Origin: Sphingobacterium endophyticum
GTDB lineage: Bacteria > Bacteroidota > Bacteroidia > Sphingobacteriales > Sphingobacteriaceae
Reading direction: 5' to 3'
DNA: 64,000 nt
Assembly: GCF_009733535.1 (NCBI RefSeq)
Contig: NZ_SMMI01000004.1
Span: forward strand, 310,001 to 374,000
In this document: positions 44,107 through 53,821 of the stretch, piece after piece
Position numbering within the stretch: position 1 is the first letter of the stretch
Layout: every line of letters begins with the position of its first letter
Translations under genes and position numbers: made by a program
The notes under the pieces: generated by a model
Databases searched by the model: none
What the model saw: the letters and a program-made list of their open reading frames with translations, nothing else
Told to the model about the DNA's origin: nothing

Positions 44107-45483
44107 TTATTTAAACAGAACATCCCGCAGGATATAGGTTGCAAAGCTGAAGTAGATCACCAAGCCTGTAACATCGACAATGGTGGATACAAATGGCGCT
44201 GATGAACTTGCCGGGTCAGCTCCAAATCTCCGAAGGATAAATGGAAGCATCGATCCTACCAAGGAACCCCAGAGCACAACACCTACCAAGGAACTGCCAA
44301 TTGCCAATCCGTATAGATACCATACATCTCCGTAGGTCGATTTAAAGACTTCTTCTACTCCGATCCTAAAAAACCCAAGTACACCCAAAATAAGACCTAG
44401 CAATAATCCTGAAAGGATCTCCCTCTTCATAACCATCCACCAGTCACGTAAGGTAACCTCTCCCATCGCCATCGCCTGAATGATCAGCGTAGATGCTTGA
44501 GACCCCGAGTTCCCTCCGCTGGACATGATTACAGGCATCAACAAGACAAGAATCGTGGTGAACTTAGCCTCATAGTGCTGAAGAACATTAAAAGTCAACA
44601 GCTGCCCTAAAAACAACACGATAAGCCATCCCGCTCTTTTCTTGACCAAATGCCATATCGAAACATCCAAGTATGGCTCATCCAAGGCTTCCGTACCACC
44701 GATACGTTGCATGTCTTCGGAGTACTCCTCATTCGCAACCCATAGAATATCATCGATCGTCACAATACCCAACATGATATCCTGCTCATCGACAACCGGA
44801 AGTGCGACACGGTTGTTCATCCGGAAGATGGTTACCGCTTCTTCTTGCGGATCGTCGGCATGCAGGGAAATCAGTCGATTGTCAATCAGGTCCGCAACAA
44901 CCTTATCAGGTTCAGCTAATAAAATGTCTTTTATCCTAACGTCATCGACTAGCTTTCCATCAGCATCAATCACATACAACACATCAATCGTTTCTGATGC
45001 CGAACCGTAGCGACGGATGTGATCCAAAACCCTTGGCATTGTCCAATGTTCTTTCACAGTAATATAGTCCGGTGTCATCAGACGACCAACGGAATCTTCA
45101 GGATAACCTAATAGTGAAAGTGCTTCTTTTCTTTCCTCTGGTGTAAGGAGAATAATCAACCGCTTTACAACGTCTCCTTTCAGTTCCGAAAAGAAGGAAG
45201 TACGGTCATCGGGAGGCATCTCGTTAAGGAGCTCTCGAATCTTTGAAGCCGGTAATTTTTTGAGGATTCTTTCTTGGGTCGGGAAGTCTAAAATACGGAA
45301 TACATTTACCGCTCTTTTTAGACTTAAAATTTCTAAAAATAAAGGACCATATTCTGGAAGTTCATCGATCAATTCTTCAACATCCGAAATATTCAGTTCG
45401 TTTAAATAATCCGCAAGCTCGGTTTGATCTCCACGTTCAATCAATTCCTCAACATGTGCTACAAGCATTGCTAATTCTTCCAT
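44107..45483 (-). CDS. mgtE: Magnesium transporter MgtE
   Basis: 458 residues. N-terminal superhelical MgtE_N domain (about 1-130: ELIERGDQTELADYLNEL, LPEYGPLFLEIL, MPPDDRTSFFSEL), two CBS domains (about 135-260: DSVGRLMTPDYITVKEHWT, MNNRVALPVVDEQDIMLGIVT), then five membrane helices with VIMSSGGNSGSQASTLIIQA as the pore region. It takes up Mg2+, gated by the cytosolic domains. Alone on its strand, between tRNA-Asn and a 604-bp intergenic region that holds its promoter. Confidence 0.95.
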   Translation of the reverse strand: MEELAMLVAHVEELIERGDQTELADYLNELNISDVEELIDELPEYGPLFLEILSLKRAVNVFRILDFPTQERILKKLPASKIRELLNEMPPDDRTSFFSELKGDVVKRLIILLTPEERKEALSLLGYPEDSVGRLMTPDYITVKEHWTMPRVLDHIRRYGSASETIDVLYVIDADGKLVDDVRIKDILLAEPDKVVADLIDNRLISLHADDPQEEAVTIFRMNNRVALPVVDEQDIMLGIVTIDDILWVANEEYSEDMQRIGGTEALDEPYLDVSIWHLVKKRAGWLIVLFLGQLLTFNVLQHYEAKFTTILVLLMPVIMSSGGNSGSQASTLIIQAMAMGEVTLRDWWMVMKREILSGLLLGLILGVLGFFRIGVEEVFKSTYGDVWYLYGLAIGSSLVGVVLWGSLVGSMLPFILRRFGADPASSSAPFVSTIVDVTGLVIYFSFATYILRDVLFK

Positions 45484-46087
45484 ACGCCTCCTTTAATTTA
45501 AAATCCTACATGGGTCCAAAAATCGTTTGTGCAAAAGTCGTTTTTTTTGGCATAATAATATAATTAAATTTTAATCAATGATTTCTATTTGTTGAATACT
45601 AAAAAATCAACTCATTCAAATAACCAAAACAAGCCATATTGTCAGTATCCAATACGCACTAGAAACACCAACATTTTAAAGTATTAATTTATTTCAAATC
45701 CCCCATATACTAAACCAGAAATAATTTGACGAATCCACCCCTTTAAAAATAAATTTCAAAACAACACAAAATTCTCAGGAGAATTCGGAATATGAAATTC
45801 ACATCGTTTCTATATCGTAATCTCAAACAAATTGAAAACTCATTTTAAAATATCAACAACAGTTATTTTTTTGAAAAATTGAACAAATTCAACTACATTT
45901 ACAAAGTGAAAAAGAAGTGATAAATTTAATCACAATCATGAGATAAAAACCAATTTTAATAGCTATTTATCGCAAAAATCAACAGATTACAAATTAATTA
46001 TAATTATCTTTTTTTCAATACATTATGAATACTACAAAAACAATAAATTTATATAAAACAGTTAAATTGTACTAATATTTTTAGCAT
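45484..46087. other. Long AT-rich intergenic region, divergent promoters
   Basis: 604 bp between mgtE (leftward) and the protease-like gene (rightward). Apart from a promoter candidate at 45870-45901 (separate entry) and runs of A and T, no ORF, tRNA or strong hairpin was found. No mgtE promoter was identified. Confidence 0.5.
45870..45901 (+). promoter_or_regulatory. Promoter of the protease-like gene
   Basis: TTTG (45870-45873), 20-nt spacer, TACATTTA (45894-45901), a near-perfect -33/-7 pair for the phylum. It leaves a leader of about 180 nt before the ATG at 46088. Confidence 0.55.
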
Positions 46088-48928
46088 ATGAATATTTTAA
46101 CGTTTTTAAATAAAAATATAAAGCTATTTATCAGTGTTTTAACTGTTTTTACATTAACTTTAAATACACTACCTCTAAAATCTCAGATAATAGACAATGA
46201 ACAAGCACATTTTAAGGTCCATTGGAGACAGATAAACAGCTCTAATTTTCAACTTATATTTCCAGTTGAAATGGAACAATCTGCTCTGCTCCTCTCCCAA
46301 CAAATAGATAGCATGATCATTTTTGCAAGCAAGGATTTAAATAGAAAACCTAAAAAGATTTCCATAATTCTTCAAGAAAATCATGTCGAACAGAATGGTT
46401 TTGCTCAGCTTGCACCTCGGAAAGTTGAAGGATTTTCTACGCCGGGACCTGCCAGCGATAACACGGAATGGCTTCCAAATTTAATTCAACACGAGCTAAG
46501 ACATGTAGCGCAATTTGACAAATTGACAGGTAAAATTCAAGGTCCATTTTTTCAGCAATTGGCCTTTGCTTTATATGGTTTACATCTTCCGGCATGGTAC
46601 TTCGAAGGGGATGCGGTATCCATCGAAACTCAATTTTCTGCTGGCGGTAGAGGACGTAGTTCCGCATGGATGATGCCTCTCCGAACAAATATCCTTTCGG
46701 GTAAACACTACTCTTTTAGCAAAAATATATTGGGTTCTTACAAAGACATCACCCCTACTTATTACCTCACCGGCTATGTGATGAACACCTATTTAACTAA
46801 CCATTTTGGATACCCTATTAAGGAGAAAATATTAGAGAATATGAGAGCCAATTTATGGCGCCCATTCAACTTTAATATTGCATTAAAAAGAGAGACAAAT
46901 CTGAATAGTGCGAAGCTGTATAAAGCCACGATGGATTCCTTAAACCAAAATTGGAAATCGACCTTCGAAAAACCGGAAATCAACCTGATTTTGGAAGATC
47001 AGGAACGCTATCCGACCAGCTATTTTTTACCCCAATCGAACAGTTCAAAATCTGTTTTTACATTAGTTCAATCTCCTGAATTTATAAGTGAAATTAGAAA
47101 AATCAATGCCAGCAATGAACAAGTTTTGGTAAAAATTGGCTATCAATTGACTCCATATTTTCATGTAAATGACCGTTTTTTAGTTTGGGATGAAATAAGA
47201 AAAGATGCAAGATTTGCTAAGCAAACCTATAATATTATTAGAATATTAGATCTCAAAACCTTAAAAATTCAGGACCTTTCTAAAAACTCCCGCTTCTACA
47301 GCCCTATATTAAGCCGAAATTCTGAAAAGGTATATGCAATCCATATTGACCAAAATAATGTCTCCAGCCTCTTTAAAATTGACCGAAAAACAAAGGAAAC
47401 AACAAAAATAACCGAAATTCCCAATGGAATCTTGCTCCAACAACCATCCCTTAACGAAGATGAATCCAGAATTTCTGCCATTGGTATTGGAAAAAATGGA
47501 ACTAATATTTTAGAAATTAACCTCCAAACTGGTGCGATTAAAGAACTCTTCCCATGGTCAAACCAAGAATTCCAACGCCCAATTTACCTCGAAAATGAAC
47601 TCTATTTTAAAGCTCAATTCAATCAAATTGACAATATATACAAGTACAATTTTACAGATAATAAGATCTACCAAATTTCAAATTCCTCATTTGGCGCTTT
47701 CAATCCAAGCCCCGGAAATGGTAAAAATATCCTCTATAATGAATATCAATTCAATGGTTACAAAGCCGCAATTCTAGACTCAACGAAACTTGAAGGAACT
47801 GAAATTTACCCTAATTTTCAGGTAAATGCTATCTTTGACAACCAACTGAAAGCTCCTTTTCAGCTATTAAACTCAATGGAAAACCCTCCGTTAAAAGCTG
47901 AAAAATACAATACCTTAAATCATTTTTTCAACTTCCATAGCCTAAGTTTAAGTAGCAATAACTTTGAAAACTTTGAAAATTATAGACCCGGAATCTTTTG
48001 GTTGGCGAACGATTTACTGAATACCTCCCAACTAAAATTAGGGTATGAATATGATTTGGACATGGAAAAAAGCATCTATTCTGCCGAAGTTTCCTACCAG
48101 AAATATTACCCTAAATTCACATTAGCCTATCAAAATAGAGGGCAAATAGCCTATGCGAAAAAACAAAATACGGAAAATGAATACACTAAATTTGATTTCC
48201 GAGAGCATGTTTATAGTTTAGAAATGCTGATTCCCTTGAGCATTTATCGCGGTAAAACAATCTATAGTTACGGATTAAATGTAGGCACTTCCTATCAAAA
48301 AAGATACGATTTAAGTCTTACTACCCTGAAAGGATTTCATGATGAAATTGCTTTCCCGCTAAATTATCAGGCTTACTTCAATAGAAATAGACGCAGAAGC
48401 CAGATGGATCTGATTCCTAAATGGGGACAGAATATCAACGTTATTTACAGACATGTACCCTTTGAAAGTACCTTACAAGGTTCCCTCTTTGCTGTCAGAA
48501 CCAACTTTTATTTCCCAGGATTTTTTGCAAATCATGGCTTTCAGGCCAGGTTGTCCTATCAAAAATCTGACGGTCGATACGACGCTACAAATGACATCCC
48601 AATGGTCAGTGGATATGCCCATTTTGACTCTCCGAAAGTAGAAAACACACTTTTATTTAACTACCGTTTCCCAATTGCCTACCCTGATTGGAATATCGGA
48701 CAATTAGCATATATTAAACGATTCCATGGTTATTTATTTGCTGATTACCAGAACATTCAAGATGGAAATGCTGAACCAACATCCTTCGGTATCGGATTAT
48801 CAGCAGACTTTAATATGTTTAAATATGTATTGCCTGACTTTGGAGTGGGCGCCAAACTAAGCTATATCAATCATCCAAGCGCCAAACAAACCCTAGTCCC
48901 TAGCTTTAGCCTAAGCTATAGCTATTAA
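46088..48928 (+). CDS. Protease-like outer membrane protein: gluzincin HELRH domain, propeller-like middle, beta-barrel-like C-terminus
   Basis: 946 residues. A signal peptide is likely (hydrophobic about 10-30). Residues about 40-290 include HELRH at 135-139 (HExxH-type) and a Glu at 173 in WYFEGDAV, a zinc-ligand arrangement like peptidase MA/M1-like gluzincins. From about 320 to 600 repeated strands (e.g. LSRNSEKVYAIHIDQNN, LNEDESRISAIGIGKNG) look like a TolB-type beta-propeller. From about 640 the sequence alternates like an outer-membrane barrel and ends SFSLSYSY. No close characterised relative is recognised. Monocistronic, with its own promoter and terminator. Confidence 0.75.
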   Translation: MNILTFLNKNIKLFISVLTVFTLTLNTLPLKSQIIDNEQAHFKVHWRQINSSNFQLIFPVEMEQSALLLSQQIDSMIIFASKDLNRKPKKISIILQENHVEQNGFAQLAPRKVEGFSTPGPASDNTEWLPNLIQHELRHVAQFDKLTGKIQGPFFQQLAFALYGLHLPAWYFEGDAVSIETQFSAGGRGRSSAWMMPLRTNILSGKHYSFSKNILGSYKDITPTYYLTGYVMNTYLTNHFGYPIKEKILENMRANLWRPFNFNIALKRETNLNSAKLYKATMDSLNQNWKSTFEKPEINLILEDQERYPTSYFLPQSNSSKSVFTLVQSPEFISEIRKINASNEQVLVKIGYQLTPYFHVNDRFLVWDEIRKDARFAKQTYNIIRILDLKTLKIQDLSKNSRFYSPILSRNSEKVYAIHIDQNNVSSLFKIDRKTKETTKITEIPNGILLQQPSLNEDESRISAIGIGKNGTNILEINLQTGAIKELFPWSNQEFQRPIYLENELYFKAQFNQIDNIYKYNFTDNKIYQISNSSFGAFNPSPGNGKNILYNEYQFNGYKAAILDSTKLEGTEIYPNFQVNAIFDNQLKAPFQLLNSMENPPLKAEKYNTLNHFFNFHSLSLSSNNFENFENYRPGIFWLANDLLNTSQLKLGYEYDLDMEKSIYSAEVSYQKYYPKFTLAYQNRGQIAYAKKQNTENEYTKFDFREHVYSLEMLIPLSIYRGKTIYSYGLNVGTSYQKRYDLSLTTLKGFHDEIAFPLNYQAYFNRNRRRSQMDLIPKWGQNINVIYRHVPFESTLQGSLFAVRTNFYFPGFFANHGFQARLSYQKSDGRYDATNDIPMVSGYAHFDSPKVENTLLFNYRFPIAYPDWNIGQLAYIKRFHGYLFADYQNIQDGNAEPTSFGIGLSADFNMFKYVLPDFGVGAKLSYINHPSAKQTLVPSFSLSYSY

Positions 48929-48972
48929 AAAAAAGTGGTTTAGGGGAATATTATCTCCTAAACCACTTTTAA
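48926..48972 (+). terminator. Terminator after the protease-like gene
   Basis: Stem AAAAGTGGTTTAGG (48931-48944) / CCTAAACCACTTTT (48957-48970), 12-nt loop. Confidence 0.88.
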
Positions 48973-49026
48973 CAATATTTGATGAAAATGACAAAAGTAT
49001 AAGACCGGTCAACTCTATTTAGAAAT

Positions 49027-49138
49027 AGCCAACCATCTCGGCTCTTTCATCTCCTGTCTTTTGTCTTATGTAAACTGTCTAACCCATAATATCCAACTAT
49101 TTCGGCTCTTATGTCTACTGTCTACTGTCTACTGTCTA
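49027..49138. repeat. Heptamer repeat and 64-bp near-repeat at the 3' end of pgk
   Basis: Three exact TGTCTAC units and a fourth partial one (49112-49138). On the minus strand the register is TAGACAG, and the first unit contains the TAG stop codon of pgk (49136-49138). Further out, AGCCAACCATCTCGGCTCTT (49027) and ATCCAACTATTTCGGCTCTT (49091) form a diverged 64-bp repeat with TGTCTTATGT-like heptads between. Confidence 0.85.
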
Positions 49139-50326
49139 ATCCAAAATAGCCTTTACACCTGGAAGGGTCTTTCCTTCCATATATTCCAACAAAGCACCAC
49201 CACCTGTACTTACATAACTTACATGCTCAGTCATACCGAATTTTGACACTGCAGCAGCAGAATCTCCACCTCCGATCAAAGAGAATGCACCACGTTCTGT
49301 TGCAGCAACCACTGCATTTGCTACCTCGCGAGTACCTTTTTCGAATGTTTCCATTTCAAAAACTCCCATTGGACCATTCCATAGCAATGTATTGGATGCC
49401 ATAATAACATCTTTAAAGTGATCTGCTGACTCAGGACCAATATCCAATCCTTGTTTATCTGCAGGGATTTCATCATTTGGACCATTATATACATTCGCAT
49501 CATTTGCAAAACGATCTGCAATCTGAGCATCTGTAGGAAGTACTAAATTCACTCCTTTTTCATCAGCCTTTTTCACTAATTCATTAGCAAGATCAAGTTT
49601 ATCAAGCTCAACTAAGGACTGACCTATCTCTCCACCACGTGCTTTTACAAAGGTATAAGCCATACCTCCACCAATAATCAGGTTATCTACCTTATCCAAT
49701 AAAGCCTCGATCAACTCAAGCTTATCAGAAACTTTAGCTCCACCCATAATGGCCGTAAAAGGACGTTCTGGCTTGTTCATTACCTTCTCAGCATTCTCAA
49801 TTTCCTTGGCCATTAAATATCCAAAGTATTTGTTATTCGGGAAGAATTCTGCAATAATAGCCGTAGAAGCATGTGCTCTATGGGCAGTTCCGAATGCATC
49901 ATTTACATAAACATCACCTAATTCTGCTAATTTCTTTGCAAAATCACGGTCTCCCTTTTCTTCTTCTTTGTAGAACCTTAAGTTTTCTAACAATAATACC
50001 TGTCCTGGTTGCAATGCCTTTGCTTTCTCTACAGCCTCTGCACCAATACAGTCATTTGCAAATTGAACTTCAACGCCTAATACCTTTGAAAGGTAGTCAA
50101 CGATATGTTTTAATGAATATTTGTCTGTTGGTCCACCTTTTGGTCTACCTAAATGTGACATCAAAATAACGGAACCGCCGTCTTTTAAAATCTTTTGAAT
50201 AGTGGGTAATGCGCCTTGGATACGGTTATCATCAGTAATGTTGAAGTTCTCATCTAATGGAACGTTGAAATCAACTCTGATTAAAGCCTTCTTTCCGTTA
50301 AAATTTAAATCGTCGATAGTTTTCAT
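49136..50326 (-). CDS. pgk: Phosphoglycerate kinase
   Basis: 396 residues. [81 protein letters not shown] and [13 protein letters not shown] are the conserved substrate, hinge and ATP blocks. The ATP-generating step of glycolysis. Monocistronic, with a heptamer repeat starting at its stop codon and an sppA terminator upstream. Confidence 0.98.
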   Translation of the reverse strand: MKTIDDLNFNGKKALIRVDFNVPLDENFNITDDNRIQGALPTIQKILKDGGSVILMSHLGRPKGGPTDKYSLKHIVDYLSKVLGVEVQFANDCIGAEAVEKAKALQPGQVLLLENLRFYKEEEKGDRDFAKKLAELGDVYVNDAFGTAHRAHASTAIIAEFFPNNKYFGYLMAKEIENAEKVMNKPERPFTAIMGGAKVSDKLELIEALLDKVDNLIIGGGMAYTFVKARGGEIGQSLVELDKLDLANELVKKADEKGVNLVLPTDAQIADRFANDANVYNGPNDEIPADKQGLDIGPESADHFKDVIMASNTLLWNGPMGVFEMETFEKGTREVANAVVAATERGAFSLIGGGDSAAAVSKFGMTEHVSYVSTGGGALLEYMEGKTLPGVKAILD

Positions 50327-50366
50327 GTTATTTTTATTTCCGGTTGATTTTAGAGTTTAAAGATAT

Positions 50367-50408
50367 AAAAAAGGCGGTGATTCGGAAATTCTTATCAACG
50401 CCTTTTCT
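50367..50408 (-). terminator. Terminator of sppA
   Basis: Arms AAAAGGCG (50369-50376) and CGCCTTTT (50399-50406); a T-run follows on the minus strand. Separates sppA from pgk. Confidence 0.7.
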
Positions 50409-50409
50409 A

Positions 50410-52179
50410 TTAATATATTTCTACCAGGTATGGAATTCTAGCTTGAACTCCTGATAATTGACTTATACGTTTCAATTCTTTTAAGTATTTCACATAATCC
50501 CCCATCTCATCTTCCAACATCCACATTTTAATTTTATCTTTTGATGTAGACCAAATCGATGCAAATGGATCTTTTGAACGTGGATACTCTGAAATCCTAT
50601 AGTTCTCAAGGTTGGCCTTCTTTGCAGCTGCCACAATTGCCTGATCTAAGGTTCCCAATCGATCTACTAACTTTAGCTTTACAGCTTGTTCTCCTGTCCA
50701 AACACGCCCTTGACCAATACTATCAACATCTGCAACAGAAATTTTCCTGCCTTCAGCAACCCGACTTAAAAATACCTGGTAAATTTTATTTACTCCGCCC
50801 TGGATAATACCTTTCTCCTCTTCGGTTAATGGTCTGTCCATATCCACATCCATATCGGCAAACTTAGATGTCTTTACAGCATCAAAGTGTATCCCTAATT
50901 TGTTGTTAAATAATTTCTGAAAACTAGGAATCAATCCAAATACACCGATAGAACCAGTTAAAGTTGTTGGATCAGCAAAAATAGAATCCGCAGCGGCTGA
51001 GATATAATATCCTCCTGAGGCAGCATAATCCCCCATCGATACAACGATAGGCTTTACTTTTTTGGTTAATTCAACTTCACGCCAAATAGATTCTGATGCT
51101 AATGCTGATCCTCCAGGAGAATTAACACGCATGACAATCGCTTTAACCTTATCATCTTTTCGAAGCTCGCGTATTTCTCTTGATAATTTATCGCCACCAA
51201 TCTGCCCATCTATCCCCTCTCCATCTATAATCTCACCATACGCATATAAAACCGCAACTCGGTCTCCACCTGCCTCACCTGCATTTGCCTTATTTGAATA
51301 ATCTAATAAAGAAACAGTTGAGATATCTTTCTTTTCATCCAAACCTAACTTTTCCTTGATTTTGGCAATAACCTGGTCCTTATATAATAGGTCATCAACA
51401 AAACCCAATCTTTTTGCATCTTCTGGTTCACGAATCTTATATCCATCCGCAATTTGACGAAGGCTGTCTGCGGATATTTTATTTACCGATGAGATATCAG
51501 TAATAAATGTATTGTAAATACTATTTAAATAGGAGGTTACTTGTTCTTTATTTGCTTCACTCATGCTATTTAAAATAAAAGGTTCAACAGCGCTTTTATA
51601 GGTTCCAACCTTTAAAACCTGCATATCAATCCCCAATTTATCAAGTGCCTCTTTATAAAACATAACCGAACTTGCCAATCCTCTAAAATCTAAAGACCCT
51701 TGTGGATGTAGGTAAACTTCATCCGCCACGGAATTCAAGTAATAGCCTTTTTGACTCATCACATCACTGTAGGCTACAATAAATTTATCTGATGATTTAA
51801 AATCCAATAACGCTTCCCGAATTGCCTTCATTGTCGCAAAACCCGTCCCAACACCGGAAATATTCAAATAGATCCCTTTAATATTTGAATCCGTTTTTGC
51901 AGCCTTAATTTTTGATACGATATCATTTAATCCAATGGATTTCGTCGTTGCAAAACCAGGTACATCTAAGCCTTCAAAGGGATTGGGCTCAGTCTTCTCT
52001 GTAATGGAATGATTTAAGTTTATCATTAACACGGAGTTACTTGCTGTTACAGTTTCGCTCTTGCTACCTACCGAACTTACCATGATGCCAATGATGCCCA
52101 TCATCACGAAAAACATCAGAATGCTACAAATGATAATACCAGTAATGGTTGCTAAAACATATTTAAAAAATGATCTCAT
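50410..52179 (-). CDS. sppA: Signal peptide peptidase SppA, 67-kDa type
   Basis: 589 residues. A membrane anchor is at about 5-35. Two S49 domains: in the first, Lys195 in VGTYKSAVEP is the catalytic Lys; in the second, Ser388 in DYAASGGYYIS is the nucleophile, matching the split dyad of the tetrameric enzyme. It digests cleaved signal peptides left in the inner membrane. Alone on the minus strand upstream of pgk; divergent from folK. Confidence 0.93.
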   Translation of the reverse strand: MRSFFKYVLATITGIIICSILMFFVMMGIIGIMVSSVGSKSETVTASNSVLMINLNHSITEKTEPNPFEGLDVPGFATTKSIGLNDIVSKIKAAKTDSNIKGIYLNISGVGTGFATMKAIREALLDFKSSDKFIVAYSDVMSQKGYYLNSVADEVYLHPQGSLDFRGLASSVMFYKEALDKLGIDMQVLKVGTYKSAVEPFILNSMSEANKEQVTSYLNSIYNTFITDISSVNKISADSLRQIADGYKIREPEDAKRLGFVDDLLYKDQVIAKIKEKLGLDEKKDISTVSLLDYSNKANAGEAGGDRVAVLYAYGEIIDGEGIDGQIGGDKLSREIRELRKDDKVKAIVMRVNSPGGSALASESIWREVELTKKVKPIVVSMGDYAASGGYYISAAADSIFADPTTLTGSIGVFGLIPSFQKLFNNKLGIHFDAVKTSKFADMDVDMDRPLTEEEKGIIQGGVNKIYQVFLSRVAEGRKISVADVDSIGQGRVWTGEQAVKLKLVDRLGTLDQAIVAAAKKANLENYRISEYPRSKDPFASIWSTSKDKIKMWMLEDEMGDYVKYLKELKRISQLSGVQARIPYLVEIY

Positions 52180-52254
52180 ATATTTTCTTTTTAGTAGTGT
52201 TCGTAAATTTAAGCTATTATTCCGATTATCATAAACAATTCATATATTAAACTC

Positions 52255-52758
52255 ATGAATATAGTATACCTACTTTTAGGGGCAAATATTGGGAATCCAA
52301 ACAAACAACTGAAGGACGCTAAGGAAGAAATTGAAGAAAGGATTGGCAAAATCACGCTGGCATCAAAAGTTTATGAATCCGAGGCTTGGGGTGTTGAAAA
52401 CCAACCTGTATTTCTAAATCAGGTTATTGCTTTAGAAACTGATTTCTCAGCCAATAAGGTCCTTCAGGAAATCATGAAGATTGAATTGGTTCTAGGAAGA
52501 ATTCGCGCTAAGCGCTGGGGATCTAGAGTAATAGATATCGACATACTATATTATAACAACGAAATAATTCATACCGAAGACCTTCAAGTACCTCATCCTT
52601 ACATACAGGAAAGAAACTTCACTTTAATTCCACTTACAGAAATTTCGCCAAATCACAAACATCCCATTTTCAAAAAAACTAACCAGGAATTGCTTGATGA
52701 ATCTAAGGACACTTTAAAAGTAAATATTTCAAAAAATGAATCCTTATCAAATTATTAA
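52255..52758 (+). CDS. folK: 2-amino-4-hydroxy-6-hydroxymethyldihydropteridine diphosphokinase
   Basis: 167 residues. LLLGANIGNPNKQLKDA, VYESEAWGVENQPVFLNQV, and RWGSRVIDIDILYYN are the HPPK signatures (the Arg and DIDIL metal Asp pair). Adds diphosphate in folate synthesis. The last 23 nt overlap the Hpt gene in another frame, so the two must be co-transcribed. Confidence 0.95.
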   Translation: MNIVYLLLGANIGNPNKQLKDAKEEIEERIGKITLASKVYESEAWGVENQPVFLNQVIALETDFSANKVLQEIMKIELVLGRIRAKRWGSRVIDIDILYYNNEIIHTEDLQVPHPYIQERNFTLIPLTEISPNHKHPIFKKTNQELLDESKDTLKVNISKNESLSNY

Positions 52759-53092
52759 CTCAGAATCCATCCAAGAAAACATGATGAACAACATGGAAAT
52801 CATTAAACAAATGATCCCTATGTTCTTAGGACAAGGCGTTGAAGATTTTAATGCTTTAGAAGCTGCAATCGAAACCCAAAATCATGATGAAATTAAATCT
52901 AAAGCTCACCACATTAAACCTACTATGCAATATTTGGGGGCTACTGACCTCAGACTAAAATTCCAAAAACTTGAAGATGATGCCGCTAAAAATACCCCAA
53001 TGCAAGACCTTAGCCTACAATTTCAAGCCATTAAAAAAGATTTTGAACTAGCGATGGATGAGTTAAGAGACTATCAAATTAAATTGTCGTAA
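52736..53092 (+). CDS. Histidine phosphotransfer (Hpt) domain protein
   Basis: 118 residues, a single four-helix Hpt unit. The phosphorylatable histidine is most likely H58 in KAHHIKPTMQYLGATDL; the Gly of the usual HxxKG motif is replaced by Pro62. It would pass phosphate between response regulators or from a hybrid kinase. It starts inside folK (23-nt overlap) and ends over the convergent pssA (14 bp). No kinase or receiver gene is nearby. Confidence 0.82.
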   Translation: MNPYQIINSESIQENMMNNMEIIKQMIPMFLGQGVEDFNALEAAIETQNHDEIKSKAHHIKPTMQYLGATDLRLKFQKLEDDAAKNTPMQDLSLQFQAIKKDFELAMDELRDYQIKLS

Positions 53093-53765
53093 TTTTCTTC
53101 TCCGATGCGAAATGAATCTTGGAAAAGATAATATAAAGGACCAAGATAATTGGCAGTGCAATAAATTTCAATGCTATTATTAAACAAACGCTGACGATTA
53201 GGAAAAGGTACTTATATTTATTTACAGACCAGCTCAGACTATTTAACTTCATAGAAAACAACTTTATTTCTGAAACAAGCAATAAACTGCATACTATAGT
53301 TATGCCCAATAACAACCATGTATTTTTTAAAGACGGATAATCCAAGGCAATAAATGGAAGGGATACAATAAAAAATGTATTCATTGGCGTATTGACCCCA
53401 ATAAAATCAGTAGTTTGTCTTGTGTCAATATTAAACTTTGCCAACCTCAGTGCAGAAAAAACGGTAATTATGAAACCAAGATAAGGTAGATAGGGATGTT
53501 CTGTGGTATCTCTAAGCATCGTAAAAATAATTGCTCCCGGTAAAAAGCCAAAGCTTATTACATCTGCTAAAGAATCCAATTCTTTTCCAATTAATGATTT
53601 TACATGTAAGGCTCTTGCCGACATGCCGTCAAAAAAGTCAAATATCCCTGATGCTAAGACACAATAGAAGGCTAACAGATATTCTTGGTTCAGTACCAAA
53701 ACGGTACCGATACAGCCGCTAAATAAATTAAGGGAAGTGATCGTGTTAGGAATGTATTTCTTCAT
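53079..53765 (-). CDS. pssA: CDP-diacylglycerol-serine O-phosphatidyltransferase
   Basis: 228 residues from the ATG at 53765 (MKKYIPNTITSLNLFSG). Upstream alternatives begin inside the rho terminator hairpin and are rejected. The CDP-alcohol phosphotransferase motif is ASGIFDFFDGMSARALHVKSLIGKELDSLADVISFG in shortened view: D-G-x-x-A-R-x8-G-x3-D-x3-D. About seven membrane helices. Makes phosphatidylserine, precursor of phosphatidylethanolamine. Its start codon directly follows the T-tract of the rho terminator. Confidence 0.93.
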   Translation of the reverse strand: MKKYIPNTITSLNLFSGCIGTVLVLNQEYLLAFYCVLASGIFDFFDGMSARALHVKSLIGKELDSLADVISFGFLPGAIIFTMLRDTTEHPYLPYLGFIITVFSALRLAKFNIDTRQTTDFIGVNTPMNTFFIVSLPFIALDYPSLKNTWLLLGITIVCSLLLVSEIKLFSMKLNSLSWSVNKYKYLFLIVSVCLIIALKFIALPIILVLYIIFSKIHFASEKKITTI

Positions 53766-53795
53766 AAAAAAAGCCATCTTTCTGCAAAGATGGCT
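53765..53795 (-). terminator. Terminator of rho, abutting the pssA start
   Basis: On the minus strand: 10-bp stem AGCCATCTTT / AAAGATGGCT with a 4-nt loop (53772-53795), then TTTTTT and at once the ATG of pssA. Confidence 0.85.
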
Positions 53796-53821
53796 TAAAA
53801 ATATCAATTTATGATGGCTTT

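Noticed and set aside
48931-48970. Long hairpin as a small RNA
   Set aside because: It lies right after a stop codon with T-rich arms, the pattern of an ordinary terminator.
53766-53807. Longer pssA start (codons before MKKYIPN)
   Set aside because: These codons are the rho terminator hairpin itself; the family starts at the Met next to NTITSLNL.
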